A stretch of DNA of 64,000 nucleotides from Arachis hypogaea. Lineage: Eukaryota > Streptophyta > Magnoliopsida > Fabales > Fabaceae. Below, in pieces: positions 44,143 through 56,089 of the stretch. The stretch is from assembly GCF_003086295.3 (NCBI RefSeq), contig NC_092042.1, forward strand, positions 38,735,419-38,799,418, in the 5' to 3' direction. How positions within the stretch are numbered: position 1 is the first letter of the stretch; the number at the start of each line of letters is the position of its first letter. A model generated the notes under the pieces. It did not search any database, was not told the origin of the DNA, and saw nothing but the letters and a program-made list of their open reading frames with translations. The position numbers and the translations under genes were made by a program.

Positions 44143-45840
44143 TGGTGCACGAAATTGTGATCAGTACTTTTCACAACTCAAATAATCCCCGGTAATGAAT
44201 CCAAAAACTTGGTGTTCAATACCATGGCATAAACACAACTTCGCACAACTAACCAGCAAGTGTACTGGGTCGTCCAAGTAATAAACCTTACGCGAGTAAG
44301 GGTCGATCCCACAGAGATTGTTGGTATGAAGCAAGCTATGGTCACCTTGTAAATCTCAGTCAGGCAAACTCAAATGGGTATGGTGATATACGAATAAAAC
44401 ATAAAGATAAAGATAGAGATACTTATGTAATTCATTGGTAGGAATTTCAGATAAGCGCATGAAGATGCCTTCCCTTCCGTCTCTCTGCTTTCCTACTGTC
44501 TTCATCCAATCCTTCTTACTCCTTTCCATGGCAAGCTTATGCAAGGGTTTCACCGTTGTCAGTGGCTACCTCCCATCCTCTCAGTGAAAATGTTCCTATG
44601 CTCTGTCACAGCATGGCTAATCATCTGTCGGTTCTGGGTTAGGCCGGAATAGAATCCAGCGATTCTTTTGCGTCTGTCACTAACGCCCCGCCTGCTAGGA
44701 GTTTGAAGCACGTCACAGTCATTCAATCATTGAATCCTACTCAGAATACCACAGACAAGGTTAGACCTTCCGGATTCTCTTGAATGCCGCCATCAGTTCT
44801 AGCCTATACCACGAAGACTCTGATCTCACGGAATGCTAGGCTCGGTTGTCAGGCGATCAACCATGCATCGTGCAATCAGGAATCCAAGAGATATTCACCC
44901 AATCGAAGGTAGAACGGAGGTGGTTGTCAGTCACACGTTCATAGGTGAGAATGATGATGAGTGTCACGGATCATCACATTCATCAAGTTGAAGAACAAGT
45001 GATAGCTTAGAACAAGAACAAGCGGAATTGAATGGAAGAACAATAGTAATTGCATTAATACTCGAGGTACAGCAGAGCTCCACACCTTAATCTATGGTGT
45101 GTAGAAACTCCACCGTTGAAAATACATAAGAACAAGGTCTAGGCATGGCCATGAGGCCAGCCTCCCAATGATCTAAGATAGCATAACAATGAAGATAGCT
45201 ACCCCTCGATGTCTCAATACAATAGTAAAAGGTCCTACTTATAGAAAACTAGTAGCCTAAGGTTTACAGAAATGAGTAAATGACATAAAAATCCACTTCC
45301 GGGCCCACTTGGTGTGTGCTTGGGCTGAGCAATGAAGAATTTTCGTGCAGAGACCTCTCTTGGAGTTAAACGCCAGCTTTTATGCCAGTTTGGGCGTTTA
45401 ACTCCCATTTTGGTGCCAGTTCCAGCGTTTAACGCTGGGATTTCTGAGGGTGACTTTGAACGCCGGTTTGGGCCATCAAATCTTGGGCAAAGTATGGACT
45501 ATCATATATTGCTGGAAAGCCCAGGATGTCTACTTTCCAACGCCATTGAGAGCGCGCCAATTGGGCTTCTGTAGTTCCAGAAAACCCGCTTCGAGTGCAG
45601 GGAGGTCAGAATCCAACAGCATCTGCAGTCCTTTTCAGTCTCTGAATCAGATTTTTGCTCAGGTCCCTCAATTTCAGCCAGAAAATACCTGAAATCACAG
45701 AAAAACACACAAACTCATAGTAAAGTCCAGAAAAGTGAATTTTAACTAAAAACTAATAAAAATATACTAAAAACTAACTAGATCATACTAAAAACATACT
45801 AAAAACAATGCCAAAAAGCGTACAAATTATCCGCTCATCA
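44143..45840 (-). repeat. LTR at left of N2 (3' LTR position)
   Basis: The plus-strand text starts TGGTGCACGAAATTGTG and ends CCGCTCATCA. The left flank is CCCTC (44138-44142) and M sequence. The right flank is the N2 internal region, with its pre-LTR hairpin. About 99% identical by eye to the LTR at 52333-54029. Palindromes lie at about 45360-45470. Confidence 0.85.
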
Positions 45841-45858
45841 CAACACCAAACTTAAATT

Positions 45859-45878
45859 GTTGCTTGTCCTCAAGCAAC
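45859..45878 (-). other. Hairpin + TTAAGTTTGGTGT motif before N2 3' LTR
   Basis: On the element strand, arms GTTGCTTG and CAAGCAAC enclose loop AGGA. AATTTAAGTTTGGTGTTG then meets the LTR. It differs from P3 and N1 only in the first loop base. Confidence 0.7.
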
Positions 45879-46738
45879 TGAAAATCAAATAAGATAAAAA
45901 AGAAGAGAATATGCAATGAATTCCAAAAACATCTATGAAGATCAGTATTAATTAGATGAGCGGGGCTTTTAGCTTTTTGCCTCTGAATAGTTTTGGCATC
46001 TCACTCTATTCTTTGAAATTCAGAATGATTGGCTTCTTTAGGAACTTAGAATCCAGATAGTGTTATTGATTCTCCTAGTAGAGTATGATGATTCTTGAAC
46101 AAAGCTACTTATTGAGTCTTGGCTGTGGCCCAAAGCACTCTGTCTTCCAGTATTACCACCGGATACATACATGCCACAGACACATAATTGGGTGAACCTT
46201 TTCAGATTGTGACTCAGCTTTGCTAGAGTCCCCAATTAGAGGTGTCCAGGGTTCTTAAGCACACTCTTTTTGCCTTGGATCACAACTTTATTTCTTTTTC
46301 TTTCTTTTTCTCCCCTTTTCTCTATTTTTTTCGATTTTTTTTTTCATTGCTTTTTCTTGCTTCAAGAATCATTTTTATGATTTTTCAGATCCTCAGTAAC
46401 ATGTATCCTTTTTCATCATTCTTTCAAGAGCCAACATTCATGAACCACAAATTCAAGATACATATGCACCGTTTAAGCATACATTCAGAAGACAAAAGTA
46501 ATGCCACCACATCAAAATAATTAAACTGTTATAAAATTCAAAATTCATGCAATTCTTTTTCTTTTTCAATTAAGCACGTTTTTATTTAAGAGAGGTGATG
46601 GATTCATAGGACATTCATAACTTTAAGGCATAGACACTAAGACACTAATGATCACAAGACACAAACATAGATAAACATAAGCATGAAATTCGAAAAACAG
46701 AAGAATAAAGAACAAGGAAATCAAGGAACGGGTCCACC
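45879..46738 (-). other. 3' noncoding region of N2
   Basis: This is the counterpart of 40510-41423 (P3) and 13837-14895 (N1). It has the ATGTGTCTGTGGCATGTATG block on the element strand (around 46165-46186) and no coding potential that I can support. Confidence 0.6.
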
Positions 46739-47863
46739 TTAGTGATGGCGGCTCTTTCTTCCTCTTGAAGAACCTATGGAGTGCTTGAGCTCCTCAATGT
46801 CTCTTCCTTGTCTTTTTTGCTCCTCTTTCATGATTCTTTGATCTTCTCTAATTTCATGGAGGATGATGGAGTGTTCTTAGTGCTCCACCCTTAGTTGTCC
46901 CATGTTGGAACTCAATTCTCCTAGGGAGGTGTTTAGTTGCTCCCAATAGTTTTGTGGAGGAAAGTGCATCCCTTGAGGTATCTCAGGGATCTCATGATGA
47001 GTGGGGTCTCTTGTGTGCTCCATCCTCTTCTTAGTGATGGGCTTGTCCTCATCAATAGGGATGTCTCCCTCTATGTCAACTCCAACTGAATAACAGAGGT
47101 GACAAATGAGATGAGGGAAGGCTAACCTTGCCAAGGTAGAGGACTTGTCCGCCACCTTATAGAGCTCTTGAGCTATAACCTCATTAACTTCTATTCCTTC
47201 TCCAATCATGATGCTATGAATCATGATAGCCCAGTCTATGGTAACTTCGGACCGGTTGCTAGTGGGAATGATTGAGCGTTGGATAAACTCCAACCATCCT
47301 CTAGCCACGGGTTTGAGGTCATGCCTTCTCAATTGAACCGGCTTCCCTCTTGAATCTCTCTTCCATTGGGCGCCCTCTTCACATATGATTGTGAGGACTT
47401 GGTCCAACCTTTGATCAAAGTTGACCCTTCTAGTGTAAGGGTGTTCATCTCCTTGCATCATGGGCAAATTGAATGCCAACCTTACACTTTCCGGACTAAA
47501 ATCCAAGTATTTCCCCCGAACCATAGTAAGATAATTCTTTGGATCCGGGTTCACACTTTGATCATGGTTCTTGGTGATCCATGCATTGGCATAGAACTCT
47601 TGAACCATCAAGATTCTGACTTGTTGAATGGGGTTGGTAAGAACTTCCCAACCTCTTCTTCGGATCTCATGTTGGATCTCCGGATGTTCACCCTTTTTGA
47701 GTGAAAAAGGGACCTCGGGGATCACCTTCTTCAAGGCCACAACTTCATAGAAGTAGTCTTGATGCACCCTTGAGATGAATCTCTCCATCTCCCATGACTC
47801 GGGGGTGGAAGCTTTTGCCTTCCCTTTCCTCTTTCTAGAGGTTTCTTCGGCCTTGGATGCCAT
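46739..47863 (-). pseudogene. N2 ORF2: putative plant transposon protein, one late stop
   Basis: The 375-codon frame starts MASKAEETSRKRKGKAKAS and ends RGRKSRHH. One stop at 46874-46876 interrupts the C-terminal coiled coil, after VEH. The truncated product would have 328 residues, lacking the last ~46. Closely related to N1 ORF2 (RGWEVLTNP, MVQEFYANAWITKNHDQS, RSIIPTSNRSEVTID). Basic at both ends. Confidence 0.85.
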
Positions 47864-47917
47864 AAATGGTTATGGAAAAACAAAAAGCAATGCTTTTACC
47901 ACACCAAACTTAAAATG

Positions 47918-47937
47918 TTTGCTCGTCCTCGAGCAAA
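47918..47937 (-). other. Hairpin + TTAAGTTTGGTGT motif before N2 ORF2
   Basis: On the element strand, arms TTTGCTCG and CGAGCAAA (8 bp) enclose loop AGGA. CATTTTAAGTTTGGTGTGG follows, with the ORF2 start about 55 bp on. It shares the paired T-A to C-G change with N1's ORF2 hairpin. Confidence 0.7.
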
Positions 47938-48268
47938 AGGAGAAAGAAGAGAGGAGAAGAAGAAGAAATGAGGAGAAAGGGAATGGCTTTGTGTTTGGCC
48001 AAAGGGGGGAGAAATGGTGTTTAGGTTGTGTGGAAAGGAAGGAGTGAAGGAGAGTTTATATAGGATGGATGTGAGTGGTGAAGAGAAAGATGGGATTTGA
48101 TAGGTGAAGGGTTTTTGGGGAAGAGGTGTGGAGGTGATTGGTGAATGCGTGAAGAAGAGAGAGAGTGGTGGGGTAGGTGAGGGTCCTGTGGGGTCCCCAG
48201 ATCCTGAGGTGTCAAGGAAAAGTCATCCCTGCAACAAATGGCAAGCAAAATCTCGATTTGTGCCAATT

Positions 48269-48440
48269 CTGGCGTTAAACGCCGGGCTGGTGCCCATTTC
48301 TGGCGTTTAACGCCAGCTTTTTGCCCTTTTCTGGCGTTTAACGCCAGTCTGGTGCCCCTTTCTGGCGTTAAACGCCTAGAATGGTGCCAGACTGAGCGTT
48401 AAACGCCCAACAGCTAGCCTCACTGGCGTTTAAACGCCAG
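48269..48440 (-). repeat. Palindrome array of N2 (GGCGTTnAACGCC)
   Basis: Six copies of CTGGCGTTnAACGCC-type palindromes lie between gag-protease and ORF2. It is shorter than in N1 (16591) and P3 (38691). Confidence 0.85.
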
Positions 48441-48646
48441 TAGGTGCGTCCTCTAGGGTGTGCTGTTTTTCTTCCTGTTTTTCATTCTGTTTTTGCTTTT
48501 TTCATTGATTTTGTGACTTCTTATGATCATCAACCTACAAAAAATATAAAATAACAAAAGAAAATAGTTAATTATAAAACATTGGGTTGCCTCCCAACAA
48601 GCGCTTCTTTAATGTCATTAGCTTGACAGAGGACTCTTATGGAGGC

Positions 48647-50986
48647 TCAGAAATGCTCAGAGCTATGCTGGAACCTCCCAACACCAAACTTAGAGTTTGA
48701 ATGTGGGGGTTCAACACCAAACTTAGAGTTTGGTTGTGGCCTCCCAACACCAAACTTAGAGTTTGACTGTGGGGGCTCTGTTTGGCTCTGTTTTGAGAGA
48801 AGCTCTTCATGCTTCCTCTCCATGATGACAGAGGGATATCCTTGGGCCTTAAACACCAAGGATTCTTCATTCACTTGAATGATCAACTCTCCTCTATCAA
48901 CATCAATCACAGCCCTTGCTGTGGCTAGGAAGGGTCTGCCAAGGATGATGGATTCATCCATGCACTTCCTAGTCTCTAGGACTATGAAATCAGTAGGGAT
49001 GTAATGGTCTTCAACTTTAACCAGAACATCCTCTACAAGTCCATAAGCTTGTTTTCTTGAGTTGTCTGCCATCTCTAGTGAGATTTTTGCAGCTTGCACC
49101 TCAAAAATCCCTAGCTTCTCCATTACAGAGAGAGGCATGAGGTTTACACTTGACCCAAGGTCACACAAGGCCTTCTTGAAGGTCATGGTGCCTATGGCAC
49201 AAGGTATTGAAAACTTCCCAGGATCCTGTCTCTTTTGAGGCAGTTTCTGCCTAGACAAGTCATCCAGTTCTTTGGTGAGCAGAGGGGGTTCATCCTCCCA
49301 AGTCTCATTTCCAAATAACTTGTCATTTAGCTTCATGATTGCTCCAAGGTATTTAGCAACTTGCTCTTCAGTGACATACTCATCCTCTTCAGAGGAAGAA
49401 TACTCATCAGAGCTCATGAATGGCAGAAGTAAATCCAATGGAATCTCTATGGTCTCATTTTGAGCCTCAGATTCCCATGGTTCCTCATTGGGGAACTCAT
49501 TGGAGGCCAGTGGACGTCCATTGAAGTCTTCCTCAGTGGCGTTCACTGCCACTTCTTCCTCTCCAAATTTGGCCATGTTGATGGCCTTGCACTCTCCTTT
49601 TGGATTTTCTTCTGTATTGCTTGGGAGAGTACTAGGAGGGAGTTCAGTAATTTTCTTGCTCAGCTGACCCACTTGTGCCTCCAAATTTCTAATGGAGGAT
49701 CTTGTTTCAGTCATGAAACTTTGAGTGGTTTTGATCAGATCAGAGACCATGGTTGCTAAGTCAGAGTTATTCTGCTTAGAACTCTCTGTCTGTTGCTGAG
49801 AAGATGATGGAAAAGGCTTGCTATTGCTAAACCTGTTTCTTCCACCATTATTGTTGTTGAAACCTTGTTGGGGTCTCTGTTGATCCTTTCATGAAAAATT
49901 TGGATGATTTCTCCATGAAGGATTATAGGTGTTTCCATAGGGTTCTCCCATGTAATTCACCTCTTCCATTGAAGGGTTCTCAGGATCATAAGCTTCTTCC
50001 TCAGATGAAGCCTCCTTAGTACTGCTTGGTGCATTTTGCATTCCAGACAGACTTTGAGAAATCATATTGACTTGTTGAGTCAATATTTTATTCTGAGCCA
50101 ATATGGCATTCAGAGTGTCAATCTCAAGAATTCCTTTCTTCTGACTAGTCCCATTGTTCACAGGATTTCTTTCAGAAGTGTACATGAATTGGTTATTTGC
50201 AACCATTTCAATCAGTTCTTGAGCTTCAGTAGGCGTCTTCTTCAGATGAAGAGATCCTCCTGCAGAGCTATCCAAAGACATCTTGGATAGTTCAGAGAGA
50301 CCATCATAGAAAATACCTATGATGCTCCATTCAGAAAGCATATCAGAAGGACACTTTCTGATTAATTGTTTGTATCTTTCCCAAGCTTCATAGAGGGATT
50401 CTCCTTCCTTCTGTCTGAAGGTTTGGACTTCCACTCTAAGCTTACTCAATTTTTGAGGTGGAAAGAACTTTGCCAAGAAGGCATTGACTAGCTTTTCCCA
50501 AGAGTCCAGGCTTTCATTAGGTTGTGAGTCCAACCATGTTCTAGCTCTGTCTCTTACAGCAAAAGGGAATAGCATAAGTCTGTAGACCTCAGGGTCAACC
50601 CCATTAGTCTTGACAGTGTCACAGATTTGCAAGAATTCAGCTAAGAACTGATGAGGATCTTCCAATGGAAGTCCATGGAACTTGCAATTCTGTTGCATTA
50701 GAGAAACTAATTGAGGCTTAAGCTCAAAGTTGTTTGCTCCAATGGCAGGGATAGAGATGCTTTTCCCATAGAAGTCGGGAGTAGGTGCAGTAAAGTCACC
50801 CAGCACCTTCCTTGCATTGTTGGCATTGTTGTTGTTTTCGGCTGCCATGAGTTCTTCTTCTTTGAAGAATTCGGTTAGGTCCTCTATGGAGAGTTGTGCC
50901 TTAGCTTCTCTTAGCTTTCGCTTCAAGGTCCTTTCAGGTTCGGGATCAGCCTTAACAAGAATGCTTTTGTCTCTGCTCCTGCTCAT
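48647..50986 (-). pseudogene. N2 gag-protease, one in-frame stop
   Basis: A 779-codon frame from MSRSRDKSILVKADPEPERT at 50986 is open apart from TGA at 49886-49888, where the sister element N1 has Trp. The Gag core spans about residues 137-230 (LMLFPFAVRDRARTWLDSQP ... GESLYEAWERYKQL). The Gln/Asn-rich tail holds NHPNFS and FPSSSQQQ. Protease follows, with DLGSSVNLMP near 49150 and [10 protein letters not shown] near 48930. The C-terminus repeats NSKFGVG three times, each encoded by a CTAAGTTTGGTGTTGG motif. It stops before any RT. This is the best-preserved non-autonomous gag here. Confidence 0.88.
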
Positions 50987-51548
50987 AAGAAAGAGAAGAG
51001 AACAAGGAAATATGGAATCCTCTATGTCACAGTATAGAGATTCCTTGAGGTGTCAGAGGAAAAGAAAAATGGAAGGCAGAAGTAGAAAATTCGAACTTAT
51101 CAAAGAAGATGAAGTTCGAATTTTGCATTAAGGAATAGTGTTAGTCCATAAATAGAAAGATGTGAGAAGAAGGGAAGTAATTTTCGAAATTAAGGAAAAG
51201 ATTTTGAAAACATTTTTGAAAAACACTAATTGATTTTTGAAAATGAAAGTGGAAAAGAAATCAAGTGATTTTTGAAAAAGATTTTGAAATTAGAAATCAA
51301 AAAGATTTGATTGAAAACTATTTTGAAAAAGATGTGGTTAAGAAGATATGATTAGTTTTTAAAAAAAATGTGATTGAGAAGATATGATTTGAAAAATATT
51401 TTAAAAAGATTTGATTTTAAAAATTAATGACTTGGCTATCAAGAAAAGATATGATCCAAACATTAAACCTTTCTCAACAGAAAAGGCAACATACTTGATA
51501 TGTTGAATCAAATCATTAATTGATAGCAAGTATCTTTGAAAAAAAAAT
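50987..51548 (-). other. Leader of N2 (5' end lost)
   Basis: This is T-rich on the element strand and homologous to the last part of P1's leader (7680-8359). The distal leader, primer site and 5' LTR are missing. From about 51258 it is duplicated at 43023. Confidence 0.65.
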
Positions 51549-52332
51549 CCAAAATAGCAAAGTACGCAACTGCTAAGTCAAAAGTATCTAAAATATCCAA
51601 AATGACAAATATATACAAAAGTGCACAAAATAAGATAGCTAGGTAATATAACTAGAAAATATGCCAAAATGTTCACCGGTCCTCTAATGGTGACACCGGC
51701 AACCTCCCCACACTTAAGATCAAGCATCGTCCTCGATGCTAATCCTGAGGATCAAGGATAGGTGCACCGGTAGGCTCTGGCTCTGGCTGAGTCGGTGGTA
51801 CTGGCTGTTGGGTCTCTGTGGTCTCTGTGCTAATCTCCTCCTCCTGATCCAGCTCATCGGAGGCTGGAGAATCTAGGAGCGGAGGTAGCTCAATACCCTG
51901 TGAGATAAACACCTGATCAATCCGATCCAAGCGGCACATGAGCTGGCGCTTACTGCGCTCCATAAACCGAAACAGGCGCTGAACCAGTAGGTATGTCGAC
52001 TCAGGTGCTAGTGGTGTTACATGGGCTGTGGCTACTGAAGAAGGGGCTATAAAAGAGGATGGAGCTGCTGCTGTGGCGGGTGAAGGTCTAGCTGCCCTAG
52101 CCCGAGAACGATGTCTAGTCGGGGGCTTCTCATGGCCCCAGCCACCGCAAGGAATAGTAACCTCCTTGTCATCGTCATCTGGGAGTGGTGGTGTCACATC
52201 ATCATCCAGCCAAGGAACCTCGGCTAATGCAGCCATGCTGGTGACCAGTATAGGAAATGGGAGTAGGCCACAGATGTGTGCTCGCCACATGCTCTGCCGG
52301 ATCAAGCAGGGAAAATATACTTCCTTACCCTC
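51549..52332 (-). pseudogene. M 3' end with ORF2 C-terminal fragment, first copy
   Basis: The ORF2 C-terminal half runs from the LTR junction at 52332 to a stop at 51739-51741. It continues the frame broken at 54030 by the LTR. Features are as in the second copy, less 15 codons. The noncoding 3' end of M (51549-51738) follows. It has a hairpin beginning at the stop codon and then TTAAGTGTGGGGAGG. No M 3' LTR is present. Confidence 0.75.
51723..51740 (-). other. Hairpin + TTAAGTGTGGGGA motif at M 3' end
   Basis: On the element strand, arms AGCATCG and CGATGCT (7 bp) enclose loop AGGA. TGATCTTAAGTGTGGGGAGG follows. In the other copy (43488-43505) one arm base differs, giving an A-C mismatch next to the loop. 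Confidence 0.65.
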
Positions 52333-54029
52333 TGGTGCACGAAATTGTGATCAGTACTTTTCACAACTCAAATAATCCCCGGTAATGAATCCAAAAACTT
52401 GGTGTTCAATACCATGGCATAAACACAACTTCGCACAACTAACTAGCAAGTGTACTAGGTCGTCCAAGTAATAAACCTTACGTGAGTAAGGGTCGATCCC
52501 ACAGAGATTGTTGGTATGAAGCAAGCTATGGTCACCTTGTAAATCTCAGTCAGGCAAACTCAAATGGGTATGGTGATATACGAATAAAACATAAAGATAA
52601 AGATAGAGATACTTATGTAATTCATTGGTAGGAATTTCAGATAAGCGCATGAAGATGCCTTCCCTTCCGTTTCTCTGCTTTCCTACTGTCTTCATCCAAT
52701 CCTTCTTACTCCTTTCCATGGCAAGCTTATGCAAGGGTTTCACTGTTGTCAGTGGCTACCTCTCATCCTCTCAGTGAAAATATTCCTATGCTCTGTCACA
52801 GCATGGCTAATCATCTGTCGGTTCTGGGTCAGGCCGGAATAGAATCCAGCGATTCTTTTGCGTCTGTCACTAACGCCCCGCCTGCTAGGAGTTTGAAGCA
52901 CGTCACAGTCATTCAATCATTGAATCCTACTCAGAATACCACAGACAAGGTTAGACCTTCCGGATTCTCTTGAATGCCGCCATCAGTTCTAGCCTATACC
53001 ACGAAGACTCTGATCTCACGGAATGCTAGGCTCGGTTGTCAGGCGATCAACCATGCATCGTGCAATCAGGAATCCAAGAGATATTCACCCAATCGAAGGT
53101 AGAACGGAGGTGGTTATCAGTCACACGTTCATAGGTGAGAATGATGATGAGTGTCACGGATCATCACATTCATCAAGTTGAAGAACAAGTGATAGCTTAG
53201 AACAAGAACAAGCGGAATTGAATGGAAGAACAATAGTAATTGCATTAATACTCGAGGTACAGCAGAGCTCCACACCTTAATCTATGGTGTGTAGAAACTC
53301 CACCGTTGAAAATACATAAGAACAAGGTCTAGGCATGGCCATGAGGCCAGCCTCCCAATGATCTAAGATAGCATAACAATGAAGATAGCTACCCTCGATG
53401 TCTCAATACAATAGTAAAAGGTCCTACTTATAGAAAACTAGTAGCCTAAGGTTTACAGAAATGAGTAAATGACATAAAAATCCACTTCCGGGCCCACTTG
53501 GTGTGTGCTTGGGCTGAGCAATGAAGAATTTTCGTGCAGAGACCTCTCTTGGAGTTAAACGCCAGCTTTTATGCCAGTTTGGGCGTTTAACTCCCATTTT
53601 GGTGCCAGTTCCAGCGTTTAACGCTGGGATTTCTGAGGGTGACTTTGAACGCCGGTTTGGGCCATCAAATATTGGGCAAAGTATGGACTATCATATATTT
53701 CTGGATAGCCCAGGATGTCTACTTTCCAACGCCGTTAAGAGCGTGCCAATTGGGCTTCTGTAGCTCCAAAAAATCCGCTTCGAGTGCAGGGAGGTCAGAA
53801 TCCAACAGCATCTGCAGTCCTTTTCAGTCTCTGAATCAGATTTTTGCTCAGGTCCCTCAATTTCAGCCAGAAAATACCTGAAATCACAGAAAAACACACA
53901 AACTCATAGTAAAGTCCAGAAAAGTGAATTTTAACTAAAAACTAATAAAAATATACTAAAAACTAACTAGATCATACTAAAAACATACTAAAAACAATGC
54001 CAAAAAGCGTACAAATTATCCGCTCATCA
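52333..54029 (-). repeat. LTR inserted in M ORF2, TSD CCCTC
   Basis: A TGATGAG-family LTR is flanked on both sides by CCCTC (52328-52332 and 54030-54034) and by the two halves of M's ORF2. Taken alone it is a solo LTR. Joining across it keeps the reading frame text of ORF2 next to the target duplication. Palindromes lie at about 53548-53660. Confidence 0.87.
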
Positions 54030-54737
54030 CCCTCCATGACACAGCCAATCAGAGTAACATCTCCATCCGGATCTCAGAAAAGTGGGTAGTGGGTAAGACA
54101 TAATGGGCAAATATCATCTACCAAGTCTTGGCCTCTCTAGTCAAATGAGCAAAAGCATCCCTTTGGGCTTTGTGTTGCTCGAATCCATGACCCAAGGAGC
54201 ATCGAGTGGGGCAATCACGCGCTTAAGCACCTCATAGTCAAAAGTCATACAGTTGATAGCTGTCTCTGCCTACTGATGAGCACAGGTGCTATCAGTAAGG
54301 TGTCAGCACTGCAATGCCTCTTCAATAGCAACCTCAGTAATCATGATCTCTCTACCCCTTAGCTGCACTGAATCCAAAGTAGGACAGAAGAAGTTGCAAT
54401 AGAACTTCTTGACCCATGAGACGTTGATGTTTCCCATATCCCTATCAACAAATTCCAAACCCAACTCTAGAATACGGGTGTTGATGGCGCGTCTCACATC
54501 ATTGGGGAGGACTAGTTTCTTTTCAATGTTCAAGTTCTTCTTCCGATACCTGGGAAGGCAAAGTTCACAGTAAAGGTTGAAAAATTTTTCTGGATCAGTG
54601 GAAGGTAGCAAGTGATTTTCCTTATCCGTTTCATTCAGCGGATTCTTAGCATAATTGGTATAAGGAGAAGGGGTAGAAGTCTTAGAGTGCTTTCTTTTCT
54701 TGGAAGTAGTGGCTATGGCCTTTCCTTTGTCGGACAT
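54030..54737 (-). pseudogene. M ORF2 N-terminal half
   Basis: From ATG at 54735-54737 the minus-strand frame reads MSDKGKAIATTSKKRKHSK (basic, nuclear-signal-like). A domain similar in layout to the other ORF2 proteins follows (EFVDRDMGNINVSWVKKFYCN). It is open to 54303; further stops and a shift occur before the LTR at 54029. A polypyrimidine tract and CAG lie directly before GATG (54738-54760), resembling a splice acceptor. The C-terminal half is across the LTR at 52332-51739. Confidence 0.7.
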
Positions 54738-56089
54738 CCTGAAAATTAGAATAGAATAGAATATAAGCAATTAAGCAAGTAGCACAAAGCAAGTAAGACA
54801 TGTTCAGGATGTAAGATGAAAGATAAATAGGCATGAGGTGAACAAAAATTGAAAACTTGGATAGCAAGTAAGCACAGAAAACATAGCCATAAACCAAGAA
54901 TTCAACATTTCAATCAATGTAACATAATGCTCATGTAATAGGTACAAGAATCATCATAACTTCAAAAGAATTGTTAGATAGGTAAATGAAATGAGAGCTG
55001 AAGTTAGTAGGTTAAACAAGTGAGTGAGTTAAAAAATGAGATTGCTAGTTAGTGTTATGATGGAAACTTGTCTAATAGAATCGAATTGCGAAATGTGTAC
55101 AACAATCATGTTCACACTCATGAGTGTATGGAATTCTCACAAATGCATGAAAATGAACTCACAATAGTTTGTGTTACAAGCAATAAAATGCAATTGTGCA
55201 ACTATGCAAGGTTGAAAACTAAGTTGAGTTAAAAGGAAGTTGCACAGTCAAAGCATTCCAACTATTGTAAGAGGATGAACAACATGTAATGATTACGGGA
55301 ATAAAAAATAAGTGCTGGAATGCTGGCCCAAAAACTCCGGGCATTGAACTTGGAGTGAGTTAGGAAAAAGGTTAAGCTGTGAGTGCCAAGCTCAATCCCG
55401 AGATTAGTAACTGAAAGTGAAACAGTTTTATCAAAAATTGGGCAGCATTCCGGCTTAAAATTGGATGTTCCCGGATAGCAAACATAGCACAAATAGTATG
55501 ATTACAGCATCAATTAAACACAGCAGCAGTGATGTAACAGCAAGGCAACACTAGTATGAATACAGAGCAACTCAAAATCAACATTCAGCAGGCAGGTAAT
55601 TAAACAGAGAATGAACACAAACAGAGCAATTATCAGGCCTAGAATCCTCTAACCACATCCTAGCTACCTAACAATAGTTATTTCTATATATCCTAGCATG
55701 CAAAAATTAAATTCTAACTAACTAAAATTAACAGTAACGAAGAGTAAAGAAAACAGAGTTGAGCAGGTAACCTGGAGGCTGGGCAGAATTAGAAATGGGG
55801 GTGGGTAGGCAACGGGGCAGAGGTAGAGAGAGAGGTGCCGCCTCAGATGGTAGCGGCGGAGATGCGGTGGCGGAGGAGCTCCGGCGGTTGCCGGTTGTGG
55901 CAGTGAGAGAGATAGGAGATGGGTGAGAGAGAGGGACAAAATGAGGGTGAGGTTGCCGCGGCTGTCGTTGCCGGAGGCTGTGAGGGTTGGAGGTATGACA
56001 GGGAAGAAGATAGGGTAGGAGACGTTGGAGAAGATGAGAGTAAGGGGTGAGCTGCGCGATTGCGCTGCGTTCCTCGCGTCCTAGGGTTA
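54738..56089 (-). other. M spacer upstream of ORF2
   Basis: Mostly A-rich sequence without a convincing gene. Between about 55740 and 56080, overlapping Pro/Ser/Arg-rich open frames on the minus strand reflect a GC-rich, GGCGG-repeated stretch. No frame is conserved elsewhere in this window. I treat it as noncoding, with a possible intron before ORF2. Confidence 0.45.

Larger units (their letters stand above)
45841..51548 (-). mobile_element. N2: internal region of a non-autonomous gag-protease + ORF2 element
   Basis: In transcript order: leader (51548-50987), gag-protease (50986-48647) with one stop, spacer GGGAGGCAACCCA, palindrome array (48440-48269), hairpin, ORF2 (47863-46739) with one stop, 3' noncoding region, hairpin, LTR. 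RT and integrase are absent. The 5' side has no primer site or LTR: the leader joins M sequence at about 51548. The same junction is duplicated at about 43311. Confidence 0.85.

Noticed and set aside
43838..44185. Plus-strand 115-codon frame, repeated at 52028
   Set aside because: Antisense shadow of the M ORF2 fragment, duplicated with it.
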